Under the pieces are notes generated by a model. It was not told the DNA's origin. It made no database searches and saw only the letters and a program-made list of their open reading frames with translations. A DNA stretch of 64,000 nucleotides. It comes from Limnobaculum eriocheiris (lineage in GTDB: Bacteria > Pseudomonadota > Gammaproteobacteria > Enterobacterales > Enterobacteriaceae). Shown here piece after piece: positions 1 to 11,171 of this stretch (position 1 is its first letter; every line of letters begins with the position of its first letter). The position numbers and the translations under genes are program-made. Where the stretch lies: positions 61,147 through 125,146 of the forward strand of contig NZ_JAJNAG010000006.1 of assembly GCF_021010575.1 (NCBI RefSeq), given 5' to 3'.

Positions 1-1002
1 AAAACGTTAGGCGAATTTATCGTCGAGAAGCAGCAAGATTTCCCTCACGCTACAGGCGAACTTACTTCACTACTTTCAGCAATTAAACTAGGTGCCAAAA
101 TCATTCACCGTGATATTAACAAAGCGGGCCTGGTTGATATTCTGGGAACCAACGGCGTTTCGAACGTGCAGGGTGAAGCTCAGATGAAGCTTGATCTCTA
201 CGCCAACGAAAAGCTTAAGGCAGCACTAATAGCCCGTGGCGAAGTGGCAGGAATTGCCTCCGAAGAAGAAGATGACATTGTTGTTTTTGAAGGCGAACGC
301 GCCACTCACGCAAAATATGTTGTCTTAATGGATCCATTGGATGGTTCTTCAAATATCGATGTAAACGTCTCTGTCGGTACCATCTTCTCTATCTACCGCC
401 GCATTACGCCAATCGGTCAACCAATCACGGAGGCCGACTTCTTGCAGCCAGGCAATCGTCAGGTTGCAGCTGGCTATGTAGTTTATGGTTCGTCGACGAT
501 GTTGGTGTACACCACCGGCGTTGGCGTACACGCCTTTACCTACGACTCTTCCATTGGGGTGTTTTGCCTGTCCCATGAAAAAGTCCGCTTCCCGACCAAG
601 GGAAATATGTATTCCATTAACGAAGGTAACTACATTAAGTTTCCTTTAGGGGTTAAAAAATACCTTAAATTCTGTCAGGAGCAGGACGAATCCACCGGTC
701 GTCCTTATACCTCCAGGTATATTGGTTCTCTGGTAGCAGACTTCCATCGCAACTTGCTGAAAGGGGGAATTTACCTCTACCCAAGTACGGCTTCACACCC
801 GAAAGGCAAACTGCGTTTACTGTATGAATGCAACCCAATGGCTTTCCTGGCTGAACAAGCGGGTGGTCGTGCCAGCGATGGCTTCAGACGTATTCTGGAT
901 ATTGTACCGGAAGAGCTCCATCAGCGTATGCCGCTGTTTATCGGTACTGACTCAATGGTAAAAGATGCCGAGCGCTTCATGCATAACTATCCGGATGAGT
1001 AA
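1..1002 (+). CDS. fbp: Fructose-1,6-bisphosphatase class I (5' partial)
   Basis: Hydrolyses fructose 1,6-bisphosphate to fructose 6-phosphate, the committed step of gluconeogenesis, in the cytoplasm. The window opens at codon 2 ([11 protein letters not shown]), so only the start codon is missing; the frame then runs unbroken to TAA, giving 333 residues against 332 in E. coli. The metal-binding signature MDPLDGSSN lies at about residues 111-119, and the substrate-binding region [18 protein letters not shown] is near the C-terminus. The protein is near-identical to E. coli Fbp over its length, so identification is secure. It is followed by a strong intrinsic terminator and appears monocistronic. 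Its promoter is outside the window. Confidence 0.98.
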   Translation, partial: KTLGEFIVEKQQDFPHATGELTSLLSAIKLGAKIIHRDINKAGLVDILGTNGVSNVQGEAQMKLDLYANEKLKAALIARGEVAGIASEEEDDIVVFEGERATHAKYVVLMDPLDGSSNIDVNVSVGTIFSIYRRITPIGQPITEADFLQPGNRQVAAGYVVYGSSTMLVYTTGVGVHAFTYDSSIGVFCLSHEKVRFPTKGNMYSINEGNYIKFPLGVKKYLKFCQEQDESTGRPYTSRYIGSLVADFHRNLLKGGIYLYPSTASHPKGKLRLLYECNPMAFLAEQAGGRASDGFRRILDIVPEELHQRMPLFIGTDSMVKDAERFMHNYPDE

Positions 1003-1035
1003 GATTTCTCATCGCTAAGTAGAATAATGTTAGCA

Positions 1036-1059
1036 AGGGCAGATGATTCTGCCTTTTTT
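1036..1059 (+). terminator. Rho-independent terminator of fbp
   Basis: A six-base-pair stem GGCAGA/TCTGCC with a four-base loop TGAT is followed immediately by six T residues, 34 bases after the fbp stop codon. Confidence 0.85.
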
Positions 1060-1195
1060 GATTATTACTCTCCTGAAAGTTGATCCAGACAACAAATTTA
1101 ACATTTTTAATCATCTTTATTTACATTATCGAAAACCATCGCTATTTAACGGTTAAGATATCAGTATCAATCTGATAATCATTAAAGAGGATGAC

Positions 1196-1942
1196 ATGCT
1201 GGAACATCTTCAGTGGATCGATCTGATCGTCATTGGCATTGGATTAACTGTAGCTTATGTGATTTTCGGTATTACCGGTTTTGGCACTGCCCTGATTGCC
1301 AGCCCCTTACTGGCCTTCTTTATTCCGGTGGATAAAATCGTTCCTCTGTTAGCCCTGCTGGATTGCTCCGCTGCTATTACTAATGTCATGCGGGACAGAA
1401 AAAATGCAGTAATCGGTGAAATTAAGCGCCTGGTTCCTTTGATGATTCTTGGTAGCCTGCTGGGGGCAGCAGTTCTGCTCTATACCAATCCGGACAATTT
1501 ACTCATCTACCTGGCAGTATTTGTTATTGCTTACGCGCTTTACTCCCTGAGCGGCTTTAAGCCCAATACCCAATTTACCCCAAAGGCTTCTATACCCTTT
1601 GGTTTTATTGGTGGTATTTTCAGCGCCCTGTTTGGCAGCGGTGGATTTATTTATGCTATCTATTTGTCAGGCAGAATCCCTGATAAAAATGATATTCGGG
1701 TCACTCAAAGCACTTTAATTGGTTTAAGTACGTTTACTCGCATAGTGATTTTTCTGGTTGCAGGCGTCTATACCGACTGGTCATTCCTTTCTATGGCATT
1801 AGCCCTGTTCCCGGCGATGATTATCGGTGTATTTATTGGACGCCGCATCACACTGGCGCTTTCCAGAGAAAACTTCTTACGTATCATTAATCTGGTCATA
1901 CTGGTTTCAGGCATCAGTTTGTTGATTCGTGCGGTTCTTTAA
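1196..1942 (+). CDS. TauE/SafE-family membrane permease
   Basis: A 248-residue polytopic inner-membrane protein with about eight hydrophobic segments. It has the two-fold repeated architecture of the TauE/SafE family (sulfite, sulfoacetate or other anion exporters): a glycine-rich first segment GITGFGTALIASPLLAFF and a related motif FIGGIFSALFGSGGFIYA in the second half. The start ATG has AGAGGA five bases upstream. The gene stands alone between the fbp terminator and a small ORF with its own promoter. Family membership is clear; the transported substrate cannot be inferred because no sulfur-metabolism genes are adjacent. Confidence 0.82.
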   Translation: MLEHLQWIDLIVIGIGLTVAYVIFGITGFGTALIASPLLAFFIPVDKIVPLLALLDCSAAITNVMRDRKNAVIGEIKRLVPLMILGSLLGAAVLLYTNPDNLLIYLAVFVIAYALYSLSGFKPNTQFTPKASIPFGFIGGIFSALFGSGGFIYAIYLSGRIPDKNDIRVTQSTLIGLSTFTRIVIFLVAGVYTDWSFLSMALALFPAMIIGVFIGRRITLALSRENFLRIINLVILVSGISLLIRAVL

Positions 1943-1971
1943 TAAGCTGTATAAAAATTGGCTGGTTATTA

Positions 1972-1999
1972 TTGTTTACATTTATAAAACATTTATAAT
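1972..1999 (+). promoter_or_regulatory. Sigma-70 promoter for the small ORF
   Basis: A perfect -10 hexamer TATAAT (1994-1999) lies 16 bases after TTGTTT (1972-1977), and transcription would begin near 2006. The -35 match is weak (3 of 6), but the -10 and the ORF 26 bases further on with a ribosome-binding site make it plausible. Confidence 0.5.
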
Positions 2000-2031
2000 G
2001 ATTCACGTTTACAACCTCCTGAGGCCGGGCA

Positions 2032-2145
2032 ATGAATAACATCATCAATAAAAGTATTGTTGCGCTGATTTCTATCTGTGCATTATCCGGTATCGGTGGC
2101 GTTGCGCTTGCAGGTTTAATCATCTATACCCATTCTGTGTCCTGA
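2032..2145 (+). CDS. Small hydrophobic (single-pass) membrane protein, 37 aa
   Basis: A short ORF with ATG at 2032 and TGA ending at 2145. A GAGG Shine-Dalgarno (2021-2024) lies seven bases before the start, and a TATAAT promoter sits upstream. The product begins with a polar MNNIINKS segment and continues as one hydrophobic helix of about 24 residues (IVALISICALSG through GLIIY), ending THSVS; it would fit a one-span inner-membrane peptide. I do not recognise a family. The Shine-Dalgarno overlaps the short inverted repeat CCTCCTGAGG, which might modulate initiation. The function is unknown. Support comes from the promoter, ribosome-binding site and a membrane-helix composition, not from homology. 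Confidence 0.5.
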   Translation: MNNIINKSIVALISICALSGIGGVALAGLIIYTHSVS

Positions 2146-2278
2146 TAGCACAACTTCATTTCTGACATCTGATAGCTACCGTATTCCAGTTGCTTATACA
2201 TTCCCGTAAATCCTCCAACCACAATATTTCTGCTTATCTGCCTGATTAATATTTAATTAAAAGCAATATTGTCAAAAA

Positions 2279-2309
2279 TTGAAGATTCCGTTTCAGAGTC
2301 GGCTATAAT
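2279..2309 (+). promoter_or_regulatory. Sigma-70 promoter of ppa
   Basis: The -10 hexamer TATAAT (2304-2309) is preceded by TTGAAG (2279-2284) at a long 19-base spacing. The ppa start codon is 46 bases downstream, and AAGGAAA serves as ribosome-binding site. Confidence 0.55.
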
Positions 2310-2355
2310 AGGCGCCAACTGTAACCCAACTTTATTTGAGTAGAAGGAAATAGAG

Positions 2356-2883
2356 ATGAGCCTTAATTTAGTCCCGGCGGGAAAAGACCTTCCGGAAGAT
2401 ATCTACGTTGTTATTGAAATTCCGGCCAATGCCGATCCAATCAAATACGAAGTAGACAAAGAGACTGGTGCCATTTTCGTTGACCGTTTTATGTCAACCG
2501 CCATGTTCTATCCGTGCAACTATGGTTACATTAACCATACATTATCTCTGGATGGGGATCCGGTTGACGTTTTAGTCCCAACGCCTTATCCGCTGCTGCC
2601 AGGCTCTGTTATTCGCTGCCGTCCGGTTGGCGTACTGAAGATGACTGACGAATCAGGTGAAGATGCGAAATTAGTTGCCGTTCCTCACACCAAACTGAGC
2701 AAAGAATACGATCACATCAAAGATGTGAATGATTTGCCTGAACTGCTGCGCGCACAAATCACCCACTTCTTTGAACACTATAAAGATTTAGAAAAAGGCA
2801 AATGGGTGAAAGTTGACGGTTGGGATAACGCTGCCGCTGCTAAAGCTGAAATTATGGCCTCTTTCGAACGCGCGAAGAAGTAA
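2356..2883 (+). CDS. ppa: Inorganic pyrophosphatase (family I)
   Basis: Soluble Mg-dependent pyrophosphatase that hydrolyses PPi to two phosphates and so pulls biosynthetic reactions forward. The product is 175 residues against 176 in E. coli. The family signature DGDPVDVLV at residues 66-74 supplies the metal-binding aspartates, and the N-terminus [20 protein letters not shown] is typical. It is monocistronic, with its own promoter and a perfect palindromic terminator shared with the convergent ytfP-tamBA transcript. No anomaly was seen. Confidence 0.98.
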   Translation: MSLNLVPAGKDLPEDIYVVIEIPANADPIKYEVDKETGAIFVDRFMSTAMFYPCNYGYINHTLSLDGDPVDVLVPTPYPLLPGSVIRCRPVGVLKMTDESGEDAKLVAVPHTKLSKEYDHIKDVNDLPELLRAQITHFFEHYKDLEKGKWVKVDGWDNAAAAKAEIMASFERAKK

Positions 2884-2900
2884 TCCCGCTTTTGATAAAT

Positions 2901-2928
2901 AAAAAGAGCGCTAATTAGCGCTCTTTTT
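2901..2928. terminator. Bidirectional terminator between ppa and ytfP
   Basis: A perfect palindrome with arms GAGCGCTA and TAGCGCTC is flanked by A5 on the left and T5 on the right. It can terminate ppa on the + strand and the tamA-tamB-ytfP transcript on the - strand. Confidence 0.9.
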
Positions 2929-2954
2929 ACATGTACATGATTAGTCGTACCTGA

Positions 2955-3302
2955 TTATTCATTATGCTGACGGTGAACCCAGTCACCGCTATCAATACGC
3001 TTTAGCCCATCGACAGAGTGCAGATACAAATACATCCATGCACTACCGTAAGGCGTTTGTACCAGCTCTCGCTTGTAATCCCGCGTATCATTTTTCAACT
3101 CATCAAGTTCAGCCAAAATAGAGGAATCGATGCGATAAACCTCACAGTCGATCTCTCCGTCACCTTTAATCACAGCAGGGTAATGCCCTAAATCATACAG
3201 CTCATAGCCAGCAATGCGATATTCACCAAGCCACTGGGCGTTTGTCATCCAGTGACTATTACCCTGACCCCGTCGTAAACTACCATAAACAATAATTCGC
3301 AT
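2955..3302 (-). CDS. ytfP: Gamma-glutamylcyclotransferase-like protein YtfP
   Basis: A small cytoplasmic protein of the GGCT/AIG2-like fold. The N-terminus MRIIVYGSLRRGQGNSHWM carries the family's YGSLR glycine loop, and the acidic catalytic-type region follows in EIDCEVYRID. I place the start at the ATG at 3302, matching E. coli YtfP (MRIFVYGSLR), rather than an upstream TTG; this gives 115 residues. The start lies two bases after the tamB stop, so it is the last gene of a tamA-tamB-ytfP operon and probably translationally coupled. Its substrate is not established. A link to TamAB function is suggested only by the conserved adjacency. Confidence 0.93.
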   Translation of the reverse strand: MRIIVYGSLRRGQGNSHWMTNAQWLGEYRIAGYELYDLGHYPAVIKGDGEIDCEVYRIDSSILAELDELKNDTRDYKRELVQTPYGSAWMYLYLHSVDGLKRIDSGDWVHRQHNE

Positions 3303-3304
3303 AA

Positions 3305-6300
3305 TCAAAACTCAAACTGATAGAGCAAATCCAACGCCTGATCGATACCAGACACCGCTTCAAGATACAATTTTGGCATTAGCCGATAGCGTAAAGTTAA
3401 TGTTGCCAGTGAATCAAAGATCCCTACACCATATTTTACCTGTAAGCCCGGCATAATATAGCCGCTCACGACAACAGAAGAACTATCGCCAACGCCTTGC
3501 GTATCCAGTGATAAATTTTTAACGCCAAAAGCTTCACCAATCTGTCCAACCAGCTTACCGCTCTTGGCAACGCCTATTCCAATCAGCATTGAGGTCATCA
3601 TATCACTGTCACCACCACCGCTGTCCAGCCCCTGCCCTCTCAACAGATAAGATAGCGCTTGCTTCTGTGACATTGCCGGATCGGAGAAAATCTCCACTTT
3701 CGGTTCACTGGCAAGACCAGTGACGCGAACCCCGGCAGTAACATCATTTTCGGTTGCATCAGGATTTCGTATGGCTTCCAGATTCAACATTGGCTGATCG
3801 GCTGCTCCGGCAAACAAAATTTGGCCTTTACGGATCACCAAATCCTGCCCGTAAGCACGGAAAGAACCATCCGGAATATTAACCTGACCGTTTAAGCCTA
3901 AGCCTTTTTTATCCTGAGCGACTTTCAAATCGCCCTCCAGACGAGCTTTTAAACCAAATGCATTAATCGAGACGCTATTACCGATATGAATAACTAAATT
4001 GCTGTTAATCGGTATCGAGGCCGTTTTGATTTCAATCGGTTTTAGCTGTTTATCCAGCATCACTTCATCAGAAGAGATACCTGTGGCACTTTCAGGGATC
4101 TCCTCTACGGTAATTCTGGCCCAGGGTACACCAACAGAACCATTTAACGTCAACAACTGGGGCGTTGCCTCAAAAACAATATCAGGAGAAACATCCAACA
4201 TCACTGTTGGTGGCATAGAAATACGAATCCGGTCGCCTTTTGCCGTAATCGAGGCTCTCCATGCCTCAATTTGACGCCAGTCTGCATTACCCCCAAGGTT
4301 TAGCGAACCCTTTTCTGTCTGAATAAGGCCGGTAAGTTCAGAACTGGTACCATTGAAGTTTAGTGCAATCCGGCCATCTTTAACCGTCAGAGGAATCATC
4401 TGGGTATTCAACTTCAGTTGATCAAGTACCAGAGGTCCGGAAATTTTTGGGCTTTGAGCATTGCCGGACAGGTTTAAATTAGCGTTCAGCACCCCGTCAG
4501 CTTTTTCACTATTTAACAAAACCGGCTTCAGCAATGCGAGAGATAATGCGTCAATTTTCACATTACCGGACAGGCTGCGGTTATTTTGTGGATCATTGAC
4601 CTGAAGATTGCCACTAAAGCTACCGTTATTCGCTATTTTCATCAGCCAGTTAAGCTGGGCGCGATTACCCGCCAGATTAGCATCCAGTTTCATATCATTC
4701 AGCACCACAGGCAATGGACGACCATTAACCATTTGGGTTACGGCAACACCATTCCCTTTCAGTAGCACTTTTGCCTGAGGTAATCCGCCGTTAGCTTTCC
4801 AGCTGATATCCGCATTACCGTTAAATACTCCTTTAGCTTTGGTATCTCTGCCCAGTAATGGTGCCAGCATAGCTAAATCAAAACGGCTCAGTACAATGGA
4901 GGCCTGACCATTCGGACCTGCGTCTATGGTTTTCGGCACACAGAGTTCAGCATTCGGGTTACGCCAGCAGTGAGAACCGATGCTGATGGTTTGTTGTGCG
5001 TTACGATAGTCCAGTGCAACATCTTGTGATGTCTTCCATTCACCAACAGGCGTATCAAATCGGGTATTATTCAGTGCACCTTTCCAACGCTCGCTGGCTC
5101 GATCGAAACTGCCGGATAATACCAACTGACCGGAAACCGGTTTACCGTTAATATTTAACTTTAGCTGATGCTTGCTTTCATTGCCTTCGGCATCAAGATT
5201 TAACTGACTGATATTCAGGTCGCCCTGTTTTAAACCGCTGATTGCCAGCGTCAAAACGCCTTTAACCTGTGATTCTGAAGTGATATCGCTGTTCAGGTTC
5301 ACTTTAGCAATCTGCATACCCTGCCAGCCTAAGCCATTTGCCGTTACGTCCGCCAATAGCTGAGGTTTTTTTGCATTTCCCCTGAGTTTCACTGTACCTT
5401 TAGCAACACCGCTTAACCCTGGTAACATTCCCGTCAGTTTAGGGGCATTAATATCGGCATCTAACACCCATTTATTCGCCAAATCGCCTTTTATATCAAC
5501 CGTATTGGGGCCCAATGCCAGATTAATACCGGGGATAACCCACTGACCGACATCATTGCCTTTTAACGATCCGGTCGCGCTCAGGCGATTCTGTTTCACC
5601 TGACCATTCAGATTAAGTTCCGGCACATCAACCTGCCAGCTTCCACCATTCAGGCTGCCTTTAGTGCTGACTTTGCCGTTGAGGCTTACTGGCCATTCCG
5701 GCCATTGTTTTGCGGTATTGATGCCTTCAATGGTTAACAGTGAGCGCCAACTGATGGCATTACTCCAGTCAACCACGCCCTTCATCTCAGCCTTGCCCTG
5801 TAGGGCATTTAAACGTAAACGAGATAAATTAAACTGTTGAATATTGCCTTTACCATCAACCTGTACGTTGGCGGGAGGAATATCCGTTCCCTCAACGGCT
5901 GAACGTAAAGACAGCGCATAATCGGTAGCCTTTCCGGTCAGGCGCAGGCGAGTATCATTAACTTTATAATCCACTTTCCCGGTTAACGGCCAACGTACCT
6001 GTTTACTTTCCAGAGTCAGTGCAAGAGGTAAACCTGCCGTCGCCAGTTCAGTTTCTGCTTTTAACTGAGCACCAACCGGGCCAGAGGCATTAAGACCGAG
6101 GGTTAGCTGGCCGGTAATTTCACCGCCAGCAATTAACTTAACTTTCTCGCCTTTCAGTGCAGGGTCATTAACCGTCGCATTGAGCGTAAGGTTCACCGGC
6201 CAGTTATCCTGCATGGTGACCTCACCGGTCAGCGCCGCAATCCCCTCTGGCGCATTCACTTTTAATGACTGAATCTGAATATGAGACGCTTTGCTAACGG

Positions 6301-7051
6301 CCTGTAACTCCAGACGGTCTATTTGGATCGGTGTGCTTCCTGCCAAACGTAAATCTTCGCCAATTAAATCTGGCAAGTTGAAATCCATCGGCAGCGGCAC
6401 TTCCGGCAATGACGCCAGTAACGGCTCGGCGAACAGCTGCTTCAGCATTTCGCCGGTGGTTTGCTGTGGGCCCGTTGGCGCTGGTTCTGATGATTCGGGT
6501 AGCACTACCAATAGTTGACGAATCCTGGTCGGCTGGATGGATATTTCACGCTGCTGCCAGTTAGCTGCGGTTCGGAACTCATTCAGGCTAATAGCAATAT
6601 CATCAACGGTAACATTGACATTATTTAGACGAAGCAGGTTAAGTGCAATGGGATAAGGCGTTTTAATATCCGTAACCGGCTGACTTTTCGGTTCATCAAC
6701 AACAGCGGATGATGGAATCTGGCTGGTATTAACCTTAACATCAACGTCTGTGGCAGTAATGGCATTAACACAAATCTTCTTATTGGTAATGCAGCCCAGA
6801 TTCAGCGACAGATGAAATTCACCCACGCCAACATCAATACCAGGCATAGCATAGCTAACTTTTGACAGCGTTAAATCGCGCCACCCACCTTCAACTTTAC
6901 CAATTTGTACCCCTGATACCAGACGAGGAACCTGATTAAGTACAAAATGTAATCCGCTTTGTGTTCCCAGTAGCCATGCCAGTGCACCACACAGCAGCAC
7001 TATTAACAGTAACAGAGCAATCAGAACTCGTTTAACCCACTTCATCCTCAT
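3305..7051 (-). CDS. tamB: Translocation and assembly module subunit TamB
   Basis: Very large periplasm-spanning AsmA-like protein that works with TamA in envelope biogenesis (autotransporter assembly and, with YhdP and YdbH, phospholipid transport to the outer membrane). It has 1248 residues (E. coli 1259). An N-terminal signal anchor (about residues 9-30, [20 protein letters not shown]) is followed by a long beta-strand-rich tract. The conserved C-terminal TamB domain ends LDLLYQFEF, with the terminal phenylalanine expected of a protein contacting an Omp85 barrel. Its ATG overlaps the tamA stop as ATGA, giving strict coupling. A possible client, a large autotransporter, is encoded at 18977-22426. 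Confidence 0.97.
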   Translation of the reverse strand: MRMKWVKRVLIALLLLIVLLCGALAWLLGTQSGLHFVLNQVPRLVSGVQIGKVEGGWRDLTLSKVSYAMPGIDVGVGEFHLSLNLGCITNKKICVNAITATDVDVKVNTSQIPSSAVVDEPKSQPVTDIKTPYPIALNLLRLNNVNVTVDDIAISLNEFRTAANWQQREISIQPTRIRQLLVVLPESSEPAPTGPQQTTGEMLKQLFAEPLLASLPEVPLPMDFNLPDLIGEDLRLAGSTPIQIDRLELQAVSKASHIQIQSLKVNAPEGIAALTGEVTMQDNWPVNLTLNATVNDPALKGEKVKLIAGGEITGQLTLGLNASGPVGAQLKAETELATAGLPLALTLESKQVRWPLTGKVDYKVNDTRLRLTGKATDYALSLRSAVEGTDIPPANVQVDGKGNIQQFNLSRLRLNALQGKAEMKGVVDWSNAISWRSLLTIEGINTAKQWPEWPVSLNGKVSTKGSLNGGSWQVDVPELNLNGQVKQNRLSATGSLKGNDVGQWVIPGINLALGPNTVDIKGDLANKWVLDADINAPKLTGMLPGLSGVAKGTVKLRGNAKKPQLLADVTANGLGWQGMQIAKVNLNSDITSESQVKGVLTLAISGLKQGDLNISQLNLDAEGNESKHQLKLNINGKPVSGQLVLSGSFDRASERWKGALNNTRFDTPVGEWKTSQDVALDYRNAQQTISIGSHCWRNPNAELCVPKTIDAGPNGQASIVLSRFDLAMLAPLLGRDTKAKGVFNGNADISWKANGGLPQAKVLLKGNGVAVTQMVNGRPLPVVLNDMKLDANLAGNRAQLNWLMKIANNGSFSGNLQVNDPQNNRSLSGNVKIDALSLALLKPVLLNSEKADGVLNANLNLSGNAQSPKISGPLVLDQLKLNTQMIPLTVKDGRIALNFNGTSSELTGLIQTEKGSLNLGGNADWRQIEAWRASITAKGDRIRISMPPTVMLDVSPDIVFEATPQLLTLNGSVGVPWARITVEEIPESATGISSDEVMLDKQLKPIEIKTASIPINSNLVIHIGNSVSINAFGLKARLEGDLKVAQDKKGLGLNGQVNIPDGSFRAYGQDLVIRKGQILFAGAADQPMLNLEAIRNPDATENDVTAGVRVTGLASEPKVEIFSDPAMSQKQALSYLLRGQGLDSGGGDSDMMTSMLIGIGVAKSGKLVGQIGEAFGVKNLSLDTQGVGDSSSVVVSGYIMPGLQVKYGVGIFDSLATLTLRYRLMPKLYLEAVSGIDQALDLLYQFEF

Positions 7052-8793
7052 AGTTCTGGCCCCAAACCGATGTAAATCTGCATACCGTGCTTATCGCTAT
7101 CCCCAATAGGGGCAGCGATATCCAACTTAATCGGCCCGATTGGTGAAGCCCAACGAACACCAACACCGGCTCCTTTTTTAAAGGTGTAATCGTCCAGTTT
7201 ATTAACTGCATCACCACCATCAACGAAGGCCGCGCCCCACCAGTTACCCGCGACGTTATATTGATACTCCAACGATCCGGTCGCCAGTTTGGAAGCCCCG
7301 GTTAATTTGCCATCATCATCTTTTGGGGAGAGGGATTTATATTTATAACCCCGGATACTGCGATCGCCACCGGCGAAGAAACGTAATGAAGGGGGAACCT
7401 TACTGAAATCACCGGTCTCTATCCACCCCAGATTACCCCGGGCAATAAAGCGATGTTTATCCCCCAAAGAACGGATCCAGACGTTTTGAGCCTGAACAAC
7501 AGCAAAATCCACATCCGAACCCCAGCTGGTTTCCGATACGTCTAATGAGTAACGTTGACTATCGCCCCACATAGGCATCAGGCCACCGCGTTGGCGAGTT
7601 CGGTTAATACTAACCCCGGGATAGATCAACATCGTAGTATTGGTCACGGAACCCTGGGTAAAGTTATCCAGGCTCCAGCGCAAATTCACTGCACGCTGCC
7701 AGCCGCTGCTGCTGTCCCAATATCGGGCGACGTTAAACATTCCGGAGCTGGATTTGGTATCGTTTTGATCTTCATGTTTGTAGCCCGATTGCAGCAGGTA
7801 ATATTGTTCTAATGGGCTTTTCTGCAATGGAATCTTATAGTTAAAATCAAGACTTTGCTCTGGCGCAGACAGGCTAATGCCGGTCTCCAGACTGTGGCCG
7901 CGATCGTTGAACCACGGTTTTTTCCAGTTGGCTTTAACCCGTGGGCCAATATCCGTGGAGTAACCACCACCAAGCTCGATAATATTTTGGGTTCTTGGCG
8001 AAAGAACGCCTTCCAACGGCAATAGTTTATCGCCATACACGCCGTCGAAATTAGGTGAAACCACCACACTGTTAAACCAGTTGGTTGATGAGAGACGGCG
8101 GTTCAGTTCGGAAAGCTGGGCGGAGGTATAGTATTCACCCTCTTTAAACGGGATCAGATTCTGCAAATAGTCATCACGAATCTGCGAATCAATAAAGGTT
8201 ACCTTACCAAAACGGTAACGGTCGCCGCTGTTAAAATCGATATCCCAGAAAGCCTGATGAAGATCGGCTGACACCCCCAGTTGACTTCGCTCAATGCTGG
8301 CATCAAAAAAACCACGGCGAATAGCTAAACCGGTTAGTGAATCTTTGAAACCATCATAAGTTCCGTGATCGAGAATAGTACCTTTTGCCGGAATATCCTT
8401 TTTCAACAGATCGGTATAGAACTCATCATCTTTAGCCTGACCGGTAATCAGCACATTAGTTTGTTCGATACGTACCGGTTCACCCGGCGTTACGGTGGCG
8501 GTCAGTACGGGTTTTAGTGCCAGACCAGACTGAACAACATCAAACTTAATTTCAGGATCGTAGTAACCTTTAGCCCGTAGCCCTTTACGAATACTCTCTT
8601 CTACCTGACGGGTAAAACGAGGGTTATCAGATATCTCTTCTTCAGGAATGGTTGAAAGTAATGCTTCAACGTTTGCCTCCAGATCATCACTTAATCCTTT
8701 TACCTCCAGACTCAACCCCGCCGTTTTTGCCGATGAGACAACCAGCATAAAGGGTAGCAACAGGTAAAATACTTTGTATCGTGATTGAGGCAC
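7048..8793 (-). CDS. tamA: Omp85-family outer-membrane protein TamA
   Basis: Outer-membrane barrel partner of TamB. It has 581 residues (577 in E. coli): a signal peptide (about residues 1-24, ending AKTA), three POTRA domains to about residue 270, and a 16-stranded barrel ending YIGLGPEL. The lid-loop signature [17 protein letters not shown], with the conserved RGY triad, is present. The start codon is GTG at 8793, chosen because AGGAG lies five bases upstream and the downstream frame begins directly with the signal sequence. It is first gene of tamA-tamB-ytfP, divergent from msrA across a 176-base intergenic region. Confidence 0.97.
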   Translation of the reverse strand: MPQSRYKVFYLLLPFMLVVSSAKTAGLSLEVKGLSDDLEANVEALLSTIPEEEISDNPRFTRQVEESIRKGLRAKGYYDPEIKFDVVQSGLALKPVLTATVTPGEPVRIEQTNVLITGQAKDDEFYTDLLKKDIPAKGTILDHGTYDGFKDSLTGLAIRRGFFDASIERSQLGVSADLHQAFWDIDFNSGDRYRFGKVTFIDSQIRDDYLQNLIPFKEGEYYTSAQLSELNRRLSSTNWFNSVVVSPNFDGVYGDKLLPLEGVLSPRTQNIIELGGGYSTDIGPRVKANWKKPWFNDRGHSLETGISLSAPEQSLDFNYKIPLQKSPLEQYYLLQSGYKHEDQNDTKSSSGMFNVARYWDSSSGWQRAVNLRWSLDNFTQGSVTNTTMLIYPGVSINRTRQRGGLMPMWGDSQRYSLDVSETSWGSDVDFAVVQAQNVWIRSLGDKHRFIARGNLGWIETGDFSKVPPSLRFFAGGDRSIRGYKYKSLSPKDDDGKLTGASKLATGSLEYQYNVAGNWWGAAFVDGGDAVNKLDDYTFKKGAGVGVRWASPIGPIKLDIAAPIGDSDKHGMQIYIGLGPEL

Positions 8794-8969
8794 TACAACT
8801 CCTAAAATAATCTATCTGATTGACTACAATGATTAACAACGTAGTAAAAGTTTAGAATCAGGTATGCTTTATCTCATACCCTGTTAATTACTTGTATATT
8901 GTCGGTAAAGATTGATTCAGATACAACCGGCTTCACCCTATTCTTGACAAAAACATCCGGAGAAAATTT

Positions 8970-9608
8970 ATGTTACCCGTTAATATATTGGAATTCACTT
9001 CGTCGGAAAATGCCCTTCCCGGTCGGGATACACCAATGAAAGTTGCCCCAGAGCATTTAATTTTACACACATCAATGACCGGGACGCCTAAAAATATGTC
9101 AGAAGCAATTTTCGCAATGGGTTGTTTTTGGGGGGTGGAACGCCTGTTTTGGCAACAGGTTGGCGTGTACAGCACCGCCGCAGGATATAGCGGAGGCCTG
9201 ACCCCGAATCCAACCTATCGCGAAGTTTGCAGTGGGCAAACAGGCCATGCCGAAGTGGTAAAAGTTGTCTTTGATCCATCGATTATCAGCTATATCGATT
9301 TACTCAAACTATTTTGGGAAAATCATGACCCGGCTCAGGGAATGCGGCAGGGAAATGATATCGGTACCCAATACCGTTCGGCTATCTATGCAGCCACTCC
9401 TGAACAATTGCAACAGGCCCTTGATAGTGAAAAAGCCTTTACTCAAGCCATGAGCGCTGTCAAAGATACACGCCAGATCACCACTGAAATTACCATGGCT
9501 AAGCCTTTCTATTTCGCGGAAGATGAGCATCAGCAGTATCTGGCGAAACACCCTAACGGTTATTGTAATCTGGGAGGAATTGGCGTTTGCCTGCCGCCGG
9601 AAATCTAA
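8970..9608 (+). CDS. msrA: Peptide methionine-(S)-S-oxide reductase MsrA
   Basis: Repairs oxidised methionine (S-sulfoxide) in proteins using thioredoxin. The catalytic motif GCFWG places the nucleophilic cysteine at residue 52. The recycling region near the C-terminus, [20 protein letters not shown], carries two further cysteines. Length is 212 residues, the same as E. coli. CGGAGAAAATTT precedes the ATG. It is divergent from tamA, the same arrangement as in E. coli, and monocistronic as far as can be seen. Confidence 0.97.
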   Translation: MLPVNILEFTSSENALPGRDTPMKVAPEHLILHTSMTGTPKNMSEAIFAMGCFWGVERLFWQQVGVYSTAAGYSGGLTPNPTYREVCSGQTGHAEVVKVVFDPSIISYIDLLKLFWENHDPAQGMRQGNDIGTQYRSAIYAATPEQLQQALDSEKAFTQAMSAVKDTRQITTEITMAKPFYFAEDEHQQYLAKHPNGYCNLGGIGVCLPPEI

Positions 9609-9751
9609 AGGCATATGACAAGCGTTAACCAACTGTTATACTAATTGACGATAACGGACTAAAGCCCGTCGGTCCTCATAGTTTGTTACCCTTTTGCTCA
9701 TTCAGAGTACTCAACGTTAAAGTCTATTTCCGATATAACTGCGGATAAATT

Positions 9752-11089
9752 ATGTTAAACAGTCTATTACTGATTATTTTGTTGATCGCGATAAGTGCGT
9801 TCTTCTCTTTTGCCGAGATCTCTCTCGCCGCCTCACGAAAAATGAGGCTGAAAATGATGGTGGATGAAGGCAACGTTAACGCCGCTCGCGTACTGGAACT
9901 ACAGGCAACCCCTGGGATTTTCTTTACCGTAGTGCAAATTGGCATTAATGCTGTCGCCATTCTCGGCGGTATTGTTGGTGATTCTATTTTCTCACCTTAC
10001 GTTGCCGCTTTTCTCAGCCGTTTTATGGAACCCGAACTTTCCGAACAACTTGGATTTATCGTTTCATTCTCTATTGTTACCAGCCTGTTCATTCTGTTTG
10101 CTGACCTGACCCCAAAACGCATTGGCATGACATCACCGGAGGTAGTCGCAATCCGGATTATCAATCCAATGCGCTTCTGCATTGCCCTGTTTCGTCCGTT
10201 AGTTTGGTTCTTTAATGGTATGGCGACTCTAATTTGTCGCCTGCTTAAAGTTCCGATGATCCGTAACGATAATATTACCTCCGACGATGTGTATGCGGTA
10301 TTTGAAGCGGGTGCACTGGCAGGCGTATTGCGTAAACAAGAACATGAGCTGATTGAGAACGTGTTCGAACTGGAATCCAGAACGGTCCCCTCATCCATGA
10401 CCGCCCGTGAACACGTGGTCTATTTCGAACTGGATGAGCAAGAGTCAGAAATTAAAGACAAAATAGCCAATTATCCTCACTCAAAGTTCTTAGTGTGTAA
10501 TGGCTCCATCGACCAAATCATTGGTTATGTTGACTCCAAAGATTTACTGATCCGGGTACTGAGTAATCAGAGCCTGACATTAAAAGGCGGAGTTCAAATT
10601 CATACGCCTCTGATTGTGCCGGATACTTTAACCCTGTCGGAAACACTGGAAAGCTTTAAGGTTGCCGGTGAAGACTTTGCAGTTATCCTTAACGAATATG
10701 CGCTGGTCGTTGGTATCATCACGCTTAAAGATGTGATGACCACACTAATGGGCGATCTGATTGGTCCCGGACAGGAAGAGCAGATAGTAGCGCGTGACGA
10801 AAGCTCATGGTTGATTGATGGTGTAACGCCTATTGACGACGTTATGCGTGCCCTGTCGATTGACGAATTTCCGCAGTCAGAAAACTATGAAACCATCGGT
10901 GGTTTTATGATGTATATGCTGCGTAAGATTCCAAAGCGCACTGACTCAGTCAAATTCGCCGGCTATAAGTTCGAAGTGGTTGATATCGACAGCTATAAAA
11001 TCGATCAGCTGTTAGTCACTCGTTTGCAGGATAATCCGGTTGTACAACCGGAGGAGAACAAAGAGAAACCACCAAAAGAGACTGAATAA
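9752..11089 (+). CDS. ytfL: CNNM/HlyC-CorC family inner-membrane protein YtfL
   Basis: A 445-residue protein (447 in E. coli). Residues 1-190 form the DUF21/CNNM transmembrane domain: the first helix is LLLIILLIAISAFFSFAEISLA, with the family's conserved small-polar FAEISL. Two CBS domains follow (about 205-335), then a C-terminal CorC_HlyC domain (about 350-430) and a charged tail. In E. coli and Salmonella this protein has been linked to cadaverine/putrescine export (proposed name PaeA). That role is established elsewhere and only inferred here. It lies convergent to ytfK across a short hairpin. Confidence 0.93.
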   Translation: MLNSLLLIILLIAISAFFSFAEISLAASRKMRLKMMVDEGNVNAARVLELQATPGIFFTVVQIGINAVAILGGIVGDSIFSPYVAAFLSRFMEPELSEQLGFIVSFSIVTSLFILFADLTPKRIGMTSPEVVAIRIINPMRFCIALFRPLVWFFNGMATLICRLLKVPMIRNDNITSDDVYAVFEAGALAGVLRKQEHELIENVFELESRTVPSSMTAREHVVYFELDEQESEIKDKIANYPHSKFLVCNGSIDQIIGYVDSKDLLIRVLSNQSLTLKGGVQIHTPLIVPDTLTLSETLESFKVAGEDFAVILNEYALVVGIITLKDVMTTLMGDLIGPGQEEQIVARDESSWLIDGVTPIDDVMRALSIDEFPQSENYETIGGFMMYMLRKIPKRTDSVKFAGYKFEVVDIDSYKIDQLLVTRLQDNPVVQPEENKEKPPKETE

Positions 11090-11112
11090 AAATTCATTAC
11101 CCAGAAAACAAG

Positions 11113-11136
11113 ATGGCCATCGTTAAGGATGGCCAT
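11113..11136. terminator. Hairpin between convergent ytfL and ytfK
   Basis: A perfect nine-base-pair inverted repeat (ATGGCCATC / GATGGCCAT) with a six-base loop, 24 bases after the ytfL stop. There is no long T tract, so termination efficiency is uncertain. Confidence 0.6.
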
Positions 11137-11171
11137 TAAAGTTAACTTAAGATGTGAATAATCATTCAATA

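Noticed and set aside
3999-4274. Antisense ORFs within tamB, tamA, rnr and mutL
   Set aside because: They lie wholly inside conserved genes, lack ribosome-binding sites and encode nothing recognisable; they are by-products of the coding strand.
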